64,000 bases of DNA from DASUBV01 sp963822485. GTDB taxonomy: Bacteria > Actinomycetota > Actinomycetes > Streptosporangiales > Streptosporangiaceae. The notes beneath the pieces are model-generated. The model was not told the origin of the DNA and ran no database searches. It was given only the letters and a program-made list of their open reading frames with translations. This document shows positions 1-7,996 of this stretch, in pieces. The position numbers were made by a program, and so were the translations under genes. The stretch spans positions 1,054,001-1,118,000 of the forward strand of contig CAWGHW010000031.1 in assembly GCA_963822485.1 (NCBI GenBank), written 5' to 3'. Within the stretch, counting starts at the first letter, position 1. The number at the start of each line of letters is the position of its first letter.

Positions 1-1077
1 CGGCGCGGCCCACGGGACCGGCGGCTGATCCGGGCCGTGGACGGGGTCAGCTTGTCGGTCGGCACCGGCGAGATCGTGGCCCTGGTCGGGGAGTCCGGGT
101 GCGGCAAGACCTCGATCGTCCGGGCCGTGGCCCGGCTCGAGGACGTAGGCGGCGGCCGGGTGCTGTTCCGCGGCCAGGACGTCGCCCACGTCCGCGGGCC
201 TGCCCTGCGCCAGCTCCGGCGCGAGATCCAGGTCGTGTTCCAGGATCCGTTCGAGTCGCTGGACCCCCGGCTGACGGTCTATGACACCGTGGCCGAGTCG
301 CTGCTCATCCACCGCCTGGGCGCCACCGCCGCGGCCCGCCGGGACCTGGTGCACGACGCGCTGGAGCAGGTCGGGCTGCATCCGGCGGCGCAGATCGCCC
401 GCCGCTACCCGCACCAGCTCTCGGGCGGGCAGCGGCAGCGGCTGGTCATCGCCGGCGCCATGGTGTTCGGCCCGGACCTGCTGATCGCGGACGAGCCGGT
501 GTCGATGCTCGACGTGTCGCTGCGGGCGGGCATCCTGCGGCTGATGCTCGACCTGCGGGCCGAACGGGGCGTGTCGATCCTGTTCGTGACCCATGACCTG
601 TCCCTGGCCTGGCTCATCGCCGACCGGATCGCGGTGGTCTACCTGGGCCGGATCGTGGAGCTGGGCCGGGCCGACGAGGTCATCCAGGCCCCGCTGCACC
701 CCTACACCCGGGCGCTGGTGTCGGTCATCCCGGTGCCCGAGGCGGGCGCGGCCAGGGAGCGCATCCTGCTGCGCGGCGAGGCCCCGTCGGCCAGCCGCAT
801 CCCGCCCGGCTGCCGGTTCCACCCGCGCTGCCCGCTGTACCAGCGCCTGGGCCGACCCGACCAGTGCACCACGCAGGACCCCGCCCTGGTCAGCGCCGAC
901 CTGGCCAGCACCGATCTGACCAGCACCGATCTGGCCAGCACCGCCCTGGTCGGCACCGGCCTGACCGGCACCGGCCTGACCGGCACCGTCCAGGCCGATC
1001 TGGCCCGCACCGGTCCAGCCGACACCGTTGGGGGCCACGCCGTGGCCTGCCACTTCGCGAAGGAGATGCCCGGATGA
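1..1077 (+). CDS. Oligopeptide/dipeptide ABC transporter ATP-binding protein (DppF/OppF type), 5' end cut by window
   Basis: Cytoplasmic ATPase that would power a peptide importer. The reading frame is open to base 1, so the true start lies outside the window; the GTG at 37 is only the first internal start. Visible are the Walker A motif (GESGCGKT), the ABC signature (LSGGQRQRL), Walker B (LLIADEP) and the switch histidine (FVTHD). The C-terminal oligopeptide/dipeptide extension is present, with the Cys-rich element (CRFHPRCP, then QC) and a terminal ACHF. Between these two parts lies an unusual run of about seven 5-residue repeats that the family does not normally have. The stop overlaps the next start (ATGA), so the M20 peptidase is translationally coupled and probably acts on imported peptides. 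Confidence 0.93.
   Translation, partial: RRGPRDRRLIRAVDGVSLSVGTGEIVALVGESGCGKTSIVRAVARLEDVGGGRVLFRGQDVAHVRGPALRQLRREIQVVFQDPFESLDPRLTVYDTVAESLLIHRLGATAAARRDLVHDALEQVGLHPAAQIARRYPHQLSGGQRQRLVIAGAMVFGPDLLIADEPVSMLDVSLRAGILRLMLDLRAERGVSILFVTHDLSLAWLIADRIAVVYLGRIVELGRADEVIQAPLHPYTRALVSVIPVPEAGAARERILLRGEAPSASRIPPGCRFHPRCPLYQRLGRPDQCTTQDPALVSADLASTDLTSTDLASTALVGTGLTGTGLTGTVQADLARTGPADTVGGHAVACHFAKEMPG
883..987 (+). repeat. 15-bp tandem repeat inside the ABC ATPase gene
   Basis: Seven consecutive 15-bp units in frame, of the general form GAT CTG ACC AGC ACC. They encode pentads such as ADLAS, TDLTS, TALVG and TGLTG. The unit resembles the A(D/N)Lxx pentapeptide-repeat pattern and sits in the C-terminal extension. 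Confidence 0.9.
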
Positions 1078-2234
1078 CCGTTAGCCCGCAGCAGGCCGTT
1101 GACCTGCTCAGCGACATGGTGCGCATCGAGTCGGTGACCCCCTGGCTGATCCCCACCGGCTCCGGTGAGGGGGCCCTGGCCCGGTTCATCGCCCGGCGGC
1201 TGGAGGGCACCGGGGCCGAGATCGACATCGTGGAGGTGGAGCCGGGACGGCCGAACGTGCTGGCCCGGCTGCGCGGCACCGGCGGCGGCCCGACGCTGTG
1301 CATCAACGCCCACACCGACACCGTCGGGTTCGCCAACTGGCCCGGCGAGGCGCTGGTCCCGCGGCTGGACGGGGACCTGCTCTACGGGCTGGGCGTGGCC
1401 GACGACAAGTCCGGCGTCGCGGCCGGCATCCTGGCGCTGGAGGCGCTGGCCCGGTCGGGCACCCGGCTGCGCGGCGACCTGCTGCTGGCCTGCGTGGCCG
1501 ACGAGGAGGGGGTGTCGATCGGCTCGGAGCACCTGGCCGCGCACAGCGCCGGCATCGACGCGGCCATCGTCATCGAGCCCCAGCCGACCGAGGACCTGGT
1601 CGTCGAGCACCAGGGATTCGGGTGGATCGACATCGTCACCCACGGGGTGGCCGCGCACGGCTGCGTGCCCGAGATCGGCGTGGACGCCATCGTGCACATG
1701 GGCGAGGTGATCACCCGGCTGCACCGCCTCGACGTCGAGGCCTACGTGCCTACCGCATCCCGGATGAGCGGCCGGACCGTCTTCCACACCGGGACCATCA
1801 GCGGCGGCACCGACTACGCCACCTACCCCAACCGGGCGGTGCTCGGCATCGAGATCGGCACGCAGCCCGGCGAGCACCTGAGCGACCGGGTGGCCGAGAT
1901 CGAGGCCATCTTCGCCGACATCGCCGCCACCGAGCCGACGTTCAAGGGCGAGGTCGTCGTCCGGCTCGACCGTGACCCGTTCCAGGCCGAGGGCCACGAG
2001 CAGCTGCAGTCCGTGGTGGCCGCGGCCATGACCGACGTGCTCGGTCACGCGCCCAAGGTGACCGGCATGAACGGCTGGACCGACGCCGCTCTCATGCAGG
2101 CGGCCGGCATCCCCACCGTGCTCATCGGCGCGACCGGCGGCAACTACCACGCGCCCGGCGAGTGGGTCTCGGTCAGCGAGTTCATCAGGCTATGCGCGAT
2201 CGTGGAGCAGGCGGCGGTGAGCTTCCTTGCCTGA
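1074..2234 (+). CDS. M20 family metallopeptidase / deacylase (ArgE/DapE-like)
   Basis: Predicted cytosolic zinc-dependent amidohydrolase of about 386 residues that cleaves an N-acyl amino acid or small peptide. The M20 ligand pattern is readable: NAHTD near residue 75, GVADDKSG near 105, ADEEG near 142, then IEPQ, and a late NYHAPGEW. A smaller dimerisation domain is inserted between them. The ATG at 1074 overlaps the stop of the peptide transporter ATPase, which is why it is preferred over starts further upstream. Substrate cannot be fixed from sequence; ArgE, DapE, CPG2-like and dipeptidase members all share these motifs. The operon context favours use of imported peptides or acyl amino acids. 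Confidence 0.9.
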   Translation: MTVSPQQAVDLLSDMVRIESVTPWLIPTGSGEGALARFIARRLEGTGAEIDIVEVEPGRPNVLARLRGTGGGPTLCINAHTDTVGFANWPGEALVPRLDGDLLYGLGVADDKSGVAAGILALEALARSGTRLRGDLLLACVADEEGVSIGSEHLAAHSAGIDAAIVIEPQPTEDLVVEHQGFGWIDIVTHGVAAHGCVPEIGVDAIVHMGEVITRLHRLDVEAYVPTASRMSGRTVFHTGTISGGTDYATYPNRAVLGIEIGTQPGEHLSDRVAEIEAIFADIAATEPTFKGEVVVRLDRDPFQAEGHEQLQSVVAAAMTDVLGHAPKVTGMNGWTDAALMQAAGIPTVLIGATGGNYHAPGEWVSVSEFIRLCAIVEQAAVSFLA

Positions 2235-2427
2235 GCTCACCGGGACCGGGGCGGCCGGCCTGGCCGCCAGCGCGCTGGACGACGCGCTGTATTACCTGCG
2301 CCACGACTGCGAGCCGTGCGCGCAGCGTTACTTCGACCGGGCCCGCGCGCACGGCGCGACGGAGGGGCAGATCGCCGCGGTGCTCGCCGCCGCGGCCCGC
2401 CCGGCGAGGGATGACCAGGACGCCTGA
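2227..2427 (+). CDS. Small carboxymuconolactone decarboxylase (AhpD)-like protein
   Basis: A 66-residue protein from a TTG start overlapping the end of the M20 gene by 8 bp. It has a CxxC-like pair (CEPC) followed by an alpha-helical stretch with GATEGQIAAVLAAAA. That is the layout of the CMD/AhpD fold core (Cys pair, then a helix rich in small residues). The protein is shorter than a full AhpD (about 110-170 residues), so it may be a minimal member or simply unrelated. Coupled translation with the peptidase supports it being a real gene. Function not assigned. Confidence 0.5.
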   Translation: MPELTGTGAAGLAASALDDALYYLRHDCEPCAQRYFDRARAHGATEGQIAAVLAAAARPARDDQDA

Positions 2428-2463
2428 GCCGGGTGGAGGCCCAGCCGGGTGGAGGGCCAGGGT

Positions 2464-2940
2464 TCAGGTGTCGAAGACCCCCAGCGCCGTCAGCAGCACC
2501 AGGGCCACGGTGGCCACCGCGCATACCCCGTGCACGATGACGACCGTGACCGGGAAGTTGCGCTCGGGCGGCACCGACGGGCCTTCGGCGGCCACGGCCT
2601 CGCCGCCCGCCCCGCCGTGGGCGACCCGCAGGCGCACCGGTGCCGGAGTGGACCGGTACACGGCCAGCCAGCGCACGGCCATGGTCAGGCCGAGCACGGC
2701 GACGCCGCCCAGGATGATCACGGCGGCCCAGGCCAGCCGGTCGTCGTCGAAGACCAGGTAGCCCGTCCAGGTCAGCAGGCCGGCCACCGCGAGCAGGGCA
2801 TGCCCGCCGAGCACCGGAATCGGCAGCCGGGTGGCCGCGGCCCGCTGGAAGTCGCGGTCATACTCGATCAGCCAGACCGCGAGCAGGTACAGCCCCGCGC
2901 CCGCGGTGGTAAGCCAGGCAATCAGCGCGATAAGCCCCAT
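2464..2940 (-). CDS. Hypothetical membrane protein with four predicted TM segments
   Basis: 158 residues. Hydrophobic segments lie near residues 2-25, 45-62, 68-90 and 130-153, joined by short charged loops, which indicates a four-helix integral membrane protein. An IEYDRDF motif follows TM1. No catalytic or transport motif is recognised. A G-rich stretch just upstream of the ATG at 2940 may serve as ribosome binding site. It is convergent with the CMD-like gene and divergent from the patatin gene. Confidence 0.75.
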   Translation of the reverse strand: MGLIALIAWLTTAGAGLYLLAVWLIEYDRDFQRAAATRLPIPVLGGHALLAVAGLLTWTGYLVFDDDRLAWAAVIILGGVAVLGLTMAVRWLAVYRSTPAPVRLRVAHGGAGGEAVAAEGPSVPPERNFPVTVVIVHGVCAVATVALVLLTALGVFDT

Positions 2941-3060
2941 ATAGCCCCCTGCGGCTCAATGTAGCGGACGGTCGCAGCACGTGAGAGAACTCTCATAAAC
3001 ACGCAGACGAGGCGATCCGGGTTCAGCCGGCGGCGACCCGGGCGGCCCGGGGCTGCGTGC

Positions 3061-3066
3061 CACAAT
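3061..3066 (+). promoter_or_regulatory. -10-like hexamer of a leaderless patatin transcript
   Basis: CACAAT ends exactly 6 nt before the ATG at 3073 and no Shine-Dalgarno is present, which fits a leaderless start. Confidence 0.45.
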
Positions 3067-3072
3067 GCGCTC

Positions 3073-3903
3073 ATGCTCTCCGCGCTCCCGACCTTCGTAC
3101 TTGGCGGTGGCGGCGTGCTGGGCGCGACCCAGGTGGGGATGGTCCGTGCGCTGCTGGAATCCGGGCGCCGTCCGGCGCTGGTGCTGGGCACCAGCGTCGG
3201 CGCGCTGAACGGCGCGGCCATCGCGGCCGACCCGTCGCCGGCGGGCGTGGACGCGCTGGCCGGGATCTGGAAATCGCTGTCCGAGGCCGGGCTGTTCAAC
3301 GGGTCGCTGCTGGCCCAGGCCAGCACGCTGGCCCGGCACCGGACCCACCTGCACTCGGCGGAGCCGCTGCGCCGGCTGATGGCCAGCCATCTGCCCAAGC
3401 TCATCGAGGACCTGCCGGTGCCCTTCCAGTGCGTGGCGGCCAGCGTCGAGCAGGCCGCGGCGCACTGGTTCAGCTCGGGGTCGCTGGCCGACGCGGTGCT
3501 GGCCTCCTGCGCGGTGCCAGGTCTGCTGCCCCCGGTGGAGATCGACGGCGAGCATTTCCTGGACGGCGGCCTGGTGCACTCGATCCCGGTGGGCCGGGCC
3601 CTCGCGCTCGGCGCGACGGAGATCTACGTTCTGCATGTGGGACGGATCGAGAAGCCGCTCAGCCCGCCCCGCGCGCCCTGGGACGTGGCCCTGGTCGCGT
3701 TCGAGATCGCCCGCCGGCACCGGTTCGTGGAGGAGATGGCCACCGTGCCGGAGACCGTCCGGGTGCACGTACTGCCCAGTGGCGAGGAGAGCACGCCGCT
3801 GGTCTCCATGCGGTACCGCAGCGCCGCCAACGTCTCGGCCCGGATCGAGCGCGGCTACGTGGCCGCCGCCGAGTACCTGGCCGGGCTGCCGGACCCCCCG
3901 TGA
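3073..3903 (+). CDS. Patatin-like phospholipase
   Basis: Predicted lipid acyl hydrolase (276 residues) with the Ser-Asp dyad of the patatin family. The oxyanion loop is VLGGGGVLGATQ near residue 12. The nucleophile elbow is GTSVG near residue 43, and the catalytic Asp lies in FLDGG near residue 165. No signal peptide. The stop overlaps the GTG of the following acyltransferase (GTGA). A lipase paired with a lysophospholipid-type acyltransferase suggests a deacylation-reacylation (lipid remodelling) pair; that pairing is inference. Confidence 0.92.
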   Translation: MLSALPTFVLGGGGVLGATQVGMVRALLESGRRPALVLGTSVGALNGAAIAADPSPAGVDALAGIWKSLSEAGLFNGSLLAQASTLARHRTHLHSAEPLRRLMASHLPKLIEDLPVPFQCVAASVEQAAAHWFSSGSLADAVLASCAVPGLLPPVEIDGEHFLDGGLVHSIPVGRALALGATEIYVLHVGRIEKPLSPPRAPWDVALVAFEIARRHRFVEEMATVPETVRVHVLPSGEESTPLVSMRYRSAANVSARIERGYVAAAEYLAGLPDPP

Positions 3904-5006
3904 GACCGCCGCCGGCCGGCGTGCGCCGGGCCGTGCTCGACCCGCTCTGGATCCCCGTCGCGGTCGCGCTGGCCGTGCTCCTGCTGGCCGTGGCCGCGGT
4001 CGGCGGGCTGGCCTGGCCGGTGACCCGGCGGCGCCGAGTGCCCCGGCTGGCGCTGCTCGGCGCCCTGTACCTGCTGCTGGACGCGATCATGCTGGTGGCG
4101 TGCGCGGGGCTCTGGCTGCGGCACCCGGTCCCGGCCGCGCGCGACGACGACCGCTGGCAGGACGCGCACCTGGGCCTGCTGCGGTGGACCTTAGCCACGC
4201 TGCGGTCCGCCGCGACCACGCTGCTCGGCTTCACGATGACGGTCGAGGAACCGCCCGGCCCGCCCGGCCTGGCCGGCCTGGACGGTGGCCCGCTGCTGGT
4301 CCTGGCCCGGCACGCCGGGCCAGGCGACTCGTTCGCGCTGGTCGAGCTGCTCCTGACCCGGTACGGCCGGCGGCCGCGGATCGTCCTGAAGGAAGACCTG
4401 CTGTGGGATCCGGGGCTCGATGTCCTGCTCAGCCGGCTCTCGGCCTGCTTCCTGCCCGCGCAGGCCGGCGACGGCGAGGAACTCGCGGCCCGGGTGGCCG
4501 GCCTGGCCCGACGGCTGCGCGGCCGCGACGCGATGCTGATCTTCCCCGAGGGCCGCAACTGGACGCCGCGCCGGTACCGGCGCGCCCTCAGCCGGCTCCT
4601 CTACCGGGCGGACTGGGGGGTGGCGGCCCAGGCTGCCCGCAATCCGTACGTGCTGCCGCCCCGGCCGGCCGGAGTGCTGGCCAGCCTGGCCGCCCGGCCC
4701 GACCTGGACGTCGTGGTGGTGGCCCACACCGGGCTGGATGACCTGGTCAGTCCGGCGCTGGTGTGGCGGGCCCTGCCGCTGACCGGACGCCCGATGACGG
4801 TGCGCTGGTGGCGCGAGCCGGCCGGTGAGATGCCCGCGGACCCGGCCGGGCAGTTCCACTGGCTGCAGGTGCAGTGGGCGATCGTCGACTCGTGGATCGA
4901 GTCCCGCAAGGCCCAGGCGGCGGCGGCGGCGGCGGCGGGGAGCCCGGCCGCCGCGGACCCGGACGACGACGGGCAGGGCGCCGGGCTGCTGGGCTCGCCG
5001 GGCTGA
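3900..5006 (+). CDS. Membrane-anchored lysophospholipid acyltransferase (PlsC-like)
   Basis: 368 residues from a GTG that overlaps the patatin stop. Two N-terminal hydrophobic segments (about residues 12-35 and 43-63) anchor it in the membrane. The acyltransferase signature is a variant HxxxxD (ARHAGPGDSF), followed by a KEDLLW region and the FPEG block (IFPEGRNWTPRR). These are the catalytic and phosphate-binding blocks of the PlsC superfamily. The C-terminus is low complexity (Ala run, then acidic) and probably disordered. Likely transfers an acyl group to a lysophospholipid or glycolipid. Exact acceptor unknown. Confidence 0.88.
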   Translation: MRPPPAGVRRAVLDPLWIPVAVALAVLLLAVAAVGGLAWPVTRRRRVPRLALLGALYLLLDAIMLVACAGLWLRHPVPAARDDDRWQDAHLGLLRWTLATLRSAATTLLGFTMTVEEPPGPPGLAGLDGGPLLVLARHAGPGDSFALVELLLTRYGRRPRIVLKEDLLWDPGLDVLLSRLSACFLPAQAGDGEELAARVAGLARRLRGRDAMLIFPEGRNWTPRRYRRALSRLLYRADWGVAAQAARNPYVLPPRPAGVLASLAARPDLDVVVVAHTGLDDLVSPALVWRALPLTGRPMTVRWWREPAGEMPADPAGQFHWLQVQWAIVDSWIESRKAQAAAAAAAGSPAAADPDDDGQGAGLLGSPG

Positions 5007-5112
5007 CCGCGCGCTTGCGCGGGCCCGGCGATGTTTAACCCGCCTCGCGCGGGAATGGGGCAATCCTCGCGTGCCGGTACCGACGGGACGCAACGTAACA
5101 GCGGGGGTGCGG

Positions 5113-5403
5113 ATGGGAACCCGGACCGGGCTGGCGCTGGCCGTCATCGGAGCGATCACGGCGTTCGTCGCGCACGGGCTGCTCCAGCTGGCGGGAATCG
5201 CGCTCATCGCGGCGGCAGCTGCGGGGCTCTGGCTGCGGCGGCGGCCCGGCTGGACACGGCACCGGGCCCGCGCCATCGGAGGCTGGCTGACGACCGCGCC
5301 GGACGAGGCGGCCGACGGCCGGCGGGTGCCGCTCGAGGACATGCTCCAGGCGCCGCCAGACGGCATCCCGGCCGGGCGTGAGTCAACTCCGCCCGACTGC
5401 TGA
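5113..5403 (+). CDS. Small membrane protein, hypothetical
   Basis: 96 residues from the ATG at 5113, preceded by a G-rich stretch at about 5103-5109; a GTG two codons earlier is the alternative. Two hydrophobic helices near residues 6-20 and 22-40 end in an Arg-rich stop-transfer (LRRRPGW). A soluble tail of about 45 residues follows. The first helix (AVIGAITAFVAHG) resembles small actinobacterial DUF6458-type membrane proteins, but I would not assign the family firmly. Confidence 0.6.
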   Translation: MGTRTGLALAVIGAITAFVAHGLLQLAGIALIAAAAAGLWLRRRPGWTRHRARAIGGWLTTAPDEAADGRRVPLEDMLQAPPDGIPAGRESTPPDC

Positions 5404-5542
5404 TACGCCATTCACCTGGGGCGATGCCGCCGCACGAGGCCGGTCCGTTTATTCTCCGGCGGGCCAGGTACATAGCGGCGCAGAAGTCCATCAAAGGGCT
5501 GACACTCCCACGCGAGGGAGAGCCCGATCGGAGAGGTTAGAT

Positions 5543-5734
5543 ATGCGCATCCTGAGTGTGGTGCTGGTTATCTGGCTGATTATCGGGGCCATCGCGGGCG
5601 CCCAGCGGCACTACTACACGGCCGCCCACGCGAGCTGCGCGGGAGCGAGCACGATCGTCGTGACAGTGCTGGCCGGCCCGCTGAACTACGCGGGTGCCAA
5701 CCCGAAGGTCAAGTGCCCCCGGCCCAGCAAGTAG
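5543..5734 (+). CDS. Conserved-type small membrane/secreted peptide
   Basis: 63 residues with GAGAGG as ribosome binding site 6 nt before the ATG. Hydrophobic N-terminus (residues 2-20, containing VLVIWLIIGAIAG), then a short Cys-containing extracellular or periplasmic part with two cysteines that could pair. The N-terminus looks like a small single-pass protein recurrent in actinomycetes. Function unknown. Confidence 0.7.
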   Translation: MRILSVVLVIWLIIGAIAGAQRHYYTAAHASCAGASTIVVTVLAGPLNYAGANPKVKCPRPSK

Positions 5735-5802
5735 TGCCGAGTCAGTAGCTCAGCCAGAAGATAGCCCAGGCAGATAGCCCTAGGACCTAGCCCGGGACCT
5801 AG
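5735..5802. repeat. Degenerate TAG/CTAG repeats between convergent genes
   Basis: Short irregular units with TAGC or CTAG (for example ATAGCCCAGG, ACCTAGCCCGGG, ACCTAGCTGG) fill the space between two convergent stop codons and provide the stop of the SDR gene. Confidence 0.6.
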
Positions 5803-6608
5803 CTGGCCGCCGGCGCCGCGACGCCGAGCTCGGCCAGCAGGTCCTGGGAGTAGGCAATCCGTCCGGTGAGAGACCGGGGCGCGCGGTGACACAGCTGCAG
5901 CGCCGCCTCGGCCATCACCGACGGCGGCTCGGAATCCGGGTTATCCGCCGTCGTGATGTGGTGGAAGAGCGTTCCCGGGGTCGGCACGACCTGGCTCGGG
6001 GACAGGGCGTTGACCGCGACGTTGTCGGCGTAAAGCTCGGCGGCCAGCCCGGTCGACAGCCGTTCCAGGGCGGCCTTGCACATCCCGTAGACCGTGCTGC
6101 CGCTGGCCGCCCAGCCGCCGGGCGGCAGGCTGGGGTGGCGCGCCGCGATCGAGGAGATGTTCAGGATCCAGCCCTCGCCGCGGGCCCGCATTCCCGGCGC
6201 GACCAGGGTGGCCAGGTGAAACGGCGCCTCGACCAGGACGTTCAGCATCAGCTGGTACCGGCGCGGGGTGAAGTCCTCGACCCGGGCGAAGTAGCTGACA
6301 GCCGCGTTGCTGACCAGGATGTCGGGCGGGCCGAGCCGCTCGCGGGCCTGCGCGATCAGGCGCTCCCGGTCCTCCGGCCTGGACAGGTCGGCCGGAACGG
6401 CGATCGCGGTCCCGCCCGCGGCCAGGATCTGCTCGGTGGTCTCGCCGATCGTGCCCGAAAGCGGCGACTGGCCAGGGTCGGTGGTGCGGGCCGTGACGAC
6501 GACCCCGGCCCCGGCCGCCGCGAACCGCCGGGCGATCTGCGCGCCGATGCCGCGGCTGGCCCCGGTCACGACGGCCACTTTCCCATCCAGCTCAGCCACG
6601 GCGGCCAC
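5799..6608 (-). CDS. Short-chain dehydrogenase/reductase
   Basis: NAD(P)-dependent oxidoreductase of the classical SDR fold, 269 residues. Visible are the Rossmann glycine motif TGASRGIG near residue 16, the NAA element (VSNAAVS) near 100, the catalytic Ser region (NISS) and YxxxK (YGMCK) near 175. A GTG start at 6608 has GGAGGGT just upstream. Immediately before that ribosome site is a perfect 16-bp palindrome of KstR type, suggesting control by a steroid or fatty-acid catabolism repressor. Substrate is probably a hydroxylated lipid or steroid intermediate (inference from the operator only). Confidence 0.92.
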   Translation of the reverse strand: MAAVAELDGKVAVVTGASRGIGAQIARRFAAAGAGVVVTARTTDPGQSPLSGTIGETTEQILAAGGTAIAVPADLSRPEDRERLIAQARERLGPPDILVSNAAVSYFARVEDFTPRRYQLMLNVLVEAPFHLATLVAPGMRARGEGWILNISSIAARHPSLPPGGWAASGSTVYGMCKAALERLSTGLAAELYADNVAVNALSPSQVVPTPGTLFHHITTADNPDSEPPSVMAEAALQLCHRAPRSLTGRIAYSQDLLAELGVAAPAAS

Positions 6609-6621
6609 CCTCCAAGACGGA

Positions 6622-6637
6622 CTAGAACGCGTTCTAG
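6622..6637. promoter_or_regulatory. KstR-like TetR-family operator
   Basis: Perfect 16-bp palindrome CTAGAACGCGTTCTAG, containing the KstR core AGAAC-NN-GTTCT. It lies 14 bp upstream of the SDR start and contains the stop codon of the preceding minus-strand gene. Confidence 0.65.
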
Positions 6638-7092
6638 CTCATTGGAGGCACCCCGCGCACGGCTGTCAAGCGCTCCCGGCGCGGGATCTGGTCAGCCGCC
6701 CTGACGCTCGCCTCGGCCCGGCTCCCCGGACCGTGCCGGCTCCCGGATCGTGCCTGCTCGCCGGATCGTGCCTGCTCGCCGGACCGTGCCTGCTCGCCGG
6801 GCTCGTCCCGGCTGGCGGCCTGGTCATCGGCGGAGATCCGCTCGCCCGCGCCGGCCTGATGCTCGTCGGCGGCCCCGCTGGCCAGGGTGCTCTCGGCGCG
6901 GGCGCTGTCCGGCAAGGTGGCGCCCGGGCCGGCCTGTCCCGCGATGGCCCGGCCAGGCTCCCCCGGACGGCGGACGTCGGGGTGCGCATTGGCCCAGTAG
7001 ACCGCGCCGATCCAGCCGAACAAGACGACGACGACGGGAACGATCAGGAAGATGTAGTCGACTCCGGACGTGATGACCTGGGGCGTGTGCAT
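6634..7092 (-). CDS. Single-pass membrane protein with repetitive charged tail, hypothetical
   Basis: 152 residues. The ATG at 7092 is chosen because a perfect Shine-Dalgarno (AAGGAGG) sits 8 nt upstream; the GTG at 7101 would overlap that site. One TM helix (about residues 12-31, YIFLIVPVVVVLFGWIGAVYW). A long hydrophilic, probably disordered tail follows with three copies of GEQARS, encoded by an 18-bp tandem repeat. The stop lies inside the KstR-like palindrome that controls the next gene. Function unknown; resembles small cytochrome-associated or DUF-type membrane anchors only by topology. Confidence 0.7.
   Translation of the reverse strand: MHTPQVITSGVDYIFLIVPVVVVLFGWIGAVYWANAHPDVRRPGEPGRAIAGQAGPGATLPDSARAESTLASGAADEHQAGAGERISADDQAASRDEPGEQARSGEQARSGEQARSGSRHGPGSRAEASVRAADQIPRRERLTAVRGVPPMS
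6743..6796 (-). repeat. 18-bp tandem repeat, three copies, in-frame
   Basis: Units at 6743-6760, 6761-6778 and 6779-6796 differ by one base (CCGGATCGTG or CCGGACCGTG then CCTGCTCG). They encode GEQARS three times in the minus-strand gene. Confidence 0.92.
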
Positions 7093-7187
7093 CGGGCCCA
7101 CCTCCTTCCATGGAGGTCATACCCGGTGCCGCCGGATTCCTACAGTTCAGTCCCGATCTCAGTCCCGGTCCGGATGGCGGCAGCGGG

Positions 7188-7865
7188 CTAGGGCAGTTTC
7201 CAGTCGACCGGGTCGGCGCCCTGGTCCTCGAGCAGGCGGCTGGCCCGGCTGAACGGGCGGGAGCCGAAAAAGCCGCGGTCGGCCGAGTTCGGGCTCGGGT
7301 GGGCCGACTCGATGAGCGGGACGCCGTCGAGCAGCGGGGCCAGGTTGCGCGCGTCCCGGCCCCACAAGATGGCGACCAGCGGGCCGCCGCGCGCGGCCAG
7401 CGCCCGGATGGCCTGCTCGGTGACCTCCTCCCAGCCCAGGCCGCGGTGCGAGCCGATCTTGCCGGGCTGGACGGTGAGGACCCGGTTGAGCAGCATCACG
7501 CCGCGCTCGGTCCACGGGCTCAGGTCGCCGTTCGACGGCCGGGGGTAGCCCAGGTCGTCGGTGTACTCGCGGAAGATGTTGGCCAGGCTGGCGGGCAGGC
7601 GGCGGACCTCGGGCGCGACGGAGAAGCTGAGCCCGACCGGGTGGCCGGGGGTCGGATAGGGATCCTGGCCGACGATCAGCACCCGGATGTCGGCCAGCGG
7701 CTGGCGGAACGCCCGCAGCACGTTCTCCCCGGCCGGGAGGTAGCCGCGGCCGGCCGTGTTCTCCGCGCGGAGGAACTCGCCCATCCGCTTGATGCGCGGG
7801 GCGACCGGCTCCAGGGCAGCCGCCCAGTCCGGCGCCATGATCTCTGCGAGCGGGCGATCGGCCAT
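7188..7865 (-). CDS. ung: Uracil-DNA glycosylase, family 1
   Basis: Base-excision repair enzyme that removes uracil from DNA; 225 residues, the normal size. Catalytic water-activating loop GQDPYPTPG near residue 65 followed by GLSFSV, the Asn-containing VMLLN region, and the minor-groove loop HPSPNS near 190 (HPSPLS in most family members). ATG at 7865 has no Shine-Dalgarno, but TAGAGT lies 8 nt upstream (7874-7879), fitting a leaderless transcript. Confidence 0.96.
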   Translation of the reverse strand: MADRPLAEIMAPDWAAALEPVAPRIKRMGEFLRAENTAGRGYLPAGENVLRAFRQPLADIRVLIVGQDPYPTPGHPVGLSFSVAPEVRRLPASLANIFREYTDDLGYPRPSNGDLSPWTERGVMLLNRVLTVQPGKIGSHRGLGWEEVTEQAIRALAARGGPLVAILWGRDARNLAPLLDGVPLIESAHPSPNSADRGFFGSRPFSRASRLLEDQGADPVDWKLP

Positions 7866-7984
7866 GACAGCTGACTCTATCCGCCGCCGCCCGGCTGAGT
7901 GGCCGGCATCATCAGGCACCCGCCGCACGGATCGGCCGGGCCGGCCAATCGGCGGATATCCGGGCACGGCCGACATCGGCGTGC

Positions 7985-7990
7985 CAGGAT
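7985..7990 (+). promoter_or_regulatory. -10-like hexamer, leaderless start of secreted protein
   Basis: CAGGAT followed by 6 nt and the GTG at 7997; consistent with the leaderless pattern seen across the window. Confidence 0.4.
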
Positions 7991-7996
7991 GCCAGC

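Noticed and set aside
702..2150. Long minus-strand open frame opposite the M20 gene
   Set aside because: Antisense of a gene with clear motifs; the translation is Gly/His/Val-rich and has no domain, as expected in high-GC DNA.
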